Below, piece after piece: positions 62,901 through 64,000 of a stretch of DNA of 64,000 nucleotides. The stretch's first letter is position 1, and every line of letters begins with the position of its first letter. The notes beneath the pieces were generated by a model. That model saw nothing but the letters and a program-made list of their open reading frames with translations, ran no database searches and had not been told where the DNA came from. The stretch spans positions 310,001-374,000 of the forward strand of contig JAEWJT010000015.1 in assembly GCA_023386345.1 (NCBI GenBank), read 5' to 3'. Origin of the DNA: Bacillota bacterium. GTDB lineage: Bacteria; Bacillota; Clostridia; Tissierellales; Sedimentibacteraceae. A program made the position numbers and the translations under genes.

Positions 62901-64000
62901 ATTCACTGCTGTAATTTTATTATAGCGAAAGCACTGAGCTTCAAAATTACGAACACCTTCTGGAATTGTCAATTCACTAATGCTGTTGTTCATAAAAGCG
63001 CCGGCATTAATTGTAAACTCATTTAATCCTTCTTGAAAGATTACTTTTGTCAAGCCCTTGTTGGCAAAAGCATTGGTAGCAATAGCGGTAATTGTATTGC
63101 CGTCTTTATTTTTTAGAGGAATTTCCAAAACCGTGTTGTCTGCTAGTTTATTAATACCTGTATCACTAAAACCAGTCATAATTGTAGCATTAGTAGTATC
63201 GTATGTGAAGTCTTCTGCTGTCCAAGGTTTTTCTTCTAGGATTAGTTTCGCAGAAGTTGATTTCTGTTTTGAATCCTCAGCATCGAAATGAAAAATTGTT
63301 TTAGTAGCCAGATGTAAAGGGTTTTCTGTATACAAATAGACTAATTTAGCAGTAACAGGGTCATTGCCAAGATTATTTGCAAAAGCATCGCTAGCAATCC
63401 CTTTTACTTTATAGGGCAGGCGTACTGTTTTAAGATTATTCTTAGCAAATGAACTCTTTTGAATATCAATTCCATCCAATAAATTAGAATTGTATCGATT
63501 TTCTTCAAAGACAAGAGTTTCTATCTGATTTGTGCCAAAAGCTGTCATTCCAATAGTCCTGATATTATTATGTATCGTAACTTCTGTTAAACTATTATCA
63601 AGGAATGTACCATCATTAATTACTGTAACACCTCGTGGAATTTCAACATGGGTAATATTTTTATTGCTCATAAAAGCCTGTTTGCCTAATAAGCTTAAAT
63701 TATCAGGAAGCTTTAATTCGCCACTAATGCTATTTGAACTGAAAGCAGCATCTCCAATTGTTACAATAGTATCTGGAAAAGTAACAGATGTTAATTTGTT
63801 TTTCGTAAAAGCCTTTACTCCAATCGCCGTAATTGCAGTACCAGTAACATTTTGAGCAGGTATTACTAAATCTTTATTTGTTGCAAGTTTATTAAGACCC
63901 TCTGTACTAAATCCTATAATAATTGTTTCATCATTTGGGTCATATTTAAAATCTGTTGCAAGCCAACTGTCTTCAAGAGCATCTGCCCCAATATCAGTGA
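59925..64000 (-). CDS. Giant BspA-like leucine-rich-repeat protein with C-terminal SLH anchors, N-terminus beyond window
   Basis: The frame runs from a stop at 59925 past the right edge with no start or stop, so at least 1357 residues are visible and an N-terminal signal must lie outside. Most is BspA/TpLRR-type leucine-rich repeats of 21-24 residues (AFNGNKLTTLTLPTN). Blocks of repeats are separated by at least four copies of a linker beginning with an aromatic module (W-x-A-x-DFTYEG...ITGF...). The end has a small beta domain and three SLH motifs (FTDINNHWAKDSINFVIAQG; GNSWYSDGIVWAAKANVV; KIADWSKQAMEWAVSTG), which attach it to the wall. Similar proteins bind host proteins or other bacteria. 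Confidence 0.9.
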   Translation of the reverse strand, partial: TDIGADALEDSWLATDFKYDPNDETIIIGFSTEGLNKLATNKDLVIPAQNVTGTAITAIGVKAFTKNKLTSVTFPDTIVTIGDAAFSSNSISGELKLPDNLSLLGKQAFMSNKNITHVEIPRGVTVINDGTFLDNSLTEVTIHNNIRTIGMTAFGTNQIETLVFEENRYNSNLLDGIDIQKSSFAKNNLKTVRLPYKVKGIASDAFANNLGNDPVTAKLVYLYTENPLHLATKTIFHFDAEDSKQKSTSAKLILEEKPWTAEDFTYDTTNATIMTGFSDTGINKLADNTVLEIPLKNKDGNTITAIATNAFANKGLTKVIFQEGLNEFTINAGAFMNNSISELTIPEGVRNFEAQCFRYNKITAVNFPQSTLKIGNGAFEDNKINSLTIADTKEKIQIDGTAFCNNQIKSFILPYRVEKLAGTAFLNNTGMESSPVDGSGIVYMYTSNANHFNADRIFRIGGKNISSYQKLILKDAEGSAEWEEKDFTYEGRKITGLSEDGKIKAIDNKNLVLPDVNPQGETITEIASNSFKMEAQFNENEVISPDGFTSVAFPKGLQIIGDNAFQYNNFKDLSFPDSLEHIGMMAFNGNKLTTLTLPTNLTTMGNGAFGINKLTTLEINHKLKLIPAGAFTANTTLTNLEIPEGVEEIGANAFRGAQLKTLVISSTVEKIGDSAFILHKLEALTIPGNVKYIGKQAFEGNLNLKTLKSLTLNEGLETISKGAFNKNLLTRVDIPSSVTALDKSSFVDNIGVTSGAVDVYTTKAAHKDFIADAKSHKIVYFNPQEMWTASDFTYEGTSLTGFTEEGKAKAVLYRYTILPDKNLEGENITRIAKEAFIPDGYEFIKEEVISPNGLNKVVLPKFLEVIEERAFQYNNLTTIEFPSSLTTLKQQCFNGNKLQKLIIPETIVNIEEGAFSTNKLTDVTLPSNIKVIPKGLFARNITLQYIEIPQGVEIIDEYAFNGAQLKTLRIPNSVTEIRRGAFYYHQIKELEIPSSVKVLGYRAFSGTTKAIRLEKLILNEGLEEIGAYAFAVSLLKEVNLPNSIDKLDASSFDHNTGFEDSGKVNLHTNNKNHLDFPKSESYIIIYHEPSSGGDNNSDNSGSSTVKTPIITLPKETSGGKVIISDDKRTIEIVADDGYEIADLIIDGKSVGALSSYKFYDDKEHTIEVVFKVKDVVKFTDINNHWAKDSINFVIAQGIFTGASDTEFAPNSSMTRSMLATVLYRYEKNPEIDGSHSSFKDVQGNSWYSDGIVWAAKANVVKGITSNSFAPNEKLTREQLITMLYRYAQHKGIDVTAKADLSSYNDSDKIADWSKQAMEWAVSTGLLHGKDNKMLAPSDGITRGEAAEILTRFIKEIL

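Noticed and set aside
1..64000. CRISPR array, rRNA or tRNA genes, insertion sequences
   Set aside because: I saw no regularly spaced short direct repeats, no transposase-like frames and no recognisable rRNA or tRNA sequence; short tRNA genes could be missed by eye.

Overview
The window is an AT-rich bacterial chromosome segment, about as dense in genes as expected, with no rRNA, tRNA, CRISPR array, insertion sequence or prophage. A yabP-yabQ-divIC-spoIIE-tilS-hpt-ftsH block, a TcdR/BotR-like sigma factor, an Lsa/CplR-like ABC-F protein, two chemoreceptors plus CheV, and an S-layer-anchored leucine-rich-repeat protein point to a motile, anaerobic, endospore-forming member of the Clostridia, plausibly near the Peptostreptococcaceae. 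That placement is inference from gene content and base composition, not from a marker gene.

Layout. 1-3.8 kb: YfcC-like transporter (cut by the left edge), psuG, and a kinase with an N-terminal DNA-binding domain (pseudouridine catabolism). 4.1-9.6 kb: mannoside locus; manA and a ROK kinase diverge from a GH38 alpha-mannosidase, with a perfect palindrome beside the mannosidase promoter. 9.7-12.2 kb: TcdR-like sigma factor, UPF0173 hydrolase, WYL regulator. 12.4-16.6 kb: ABC-F and Tet(M)-like genes in one operon behind a roughly 530-nt leader with two short peptides and two intrinsic terminators. 16.7-17.6 kb: AIM24-family protein. 17.7-23.4 kb: tyrosine recombinase, a promoter segment bounded by perfect 18-bp inverted repeats, and two tandem chemoreceptor genes. 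23.5-28.3 kb: sigma-54-controlled CitMHS transporter and split AtuA genes with their activator. 28.5-29.4 kb: cheV.

29.7-34.3 kb is a potassium island, visibly richer in G+C than its surroundings: a frameshifted small XRE regulator, a KdpD-like kinase and KdpE-like regulator, convergent with a Ktr/Trk channel, its RCK subunit and an unusual membrane-anchored RCK-like protein. 34.4-41.3 kb is the sporulation/division/tRNA-modification block. 41.4-43.7 kb is a divergent yczE/yczR pair. 43.7-49.4 kb is a HlyD-MacB-type efflux operon ending in an SLH-domain protein. Then come recX, a toxin-first RelE-type toxin-antitoxin pair, a BceAB-like transporter without a two-component system, a seven-gene operon resembling E. 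coli ydjX/Z-ynjBCDF, and the 3' end of a very large BspA-like leucine-rich-repeat protein that runs off the right edge.

The most interesting element is at 18.7-19.05 kb. A near-consensus promoter facing the first chemoreceptor gene lies between two perfect 18-bp inverted repeats, directly after a tyrosine recombinase gene whose stop codon overlaps the left repeat. This has the layout of a phase-variable switch for a chemoreceptor. The second chemoreceptor gene carries a copy of the same promoter and leader, but only a decayed version of the repeat and no visible partner, so it looks fixed in orientation. Second in interest is the attenuator-like leader of the paired ribosome-protection genes, and third a sigma-54 regulon in which the putative activator site (TTTCTAAA-N2-TTTAGAA) is visible three times.
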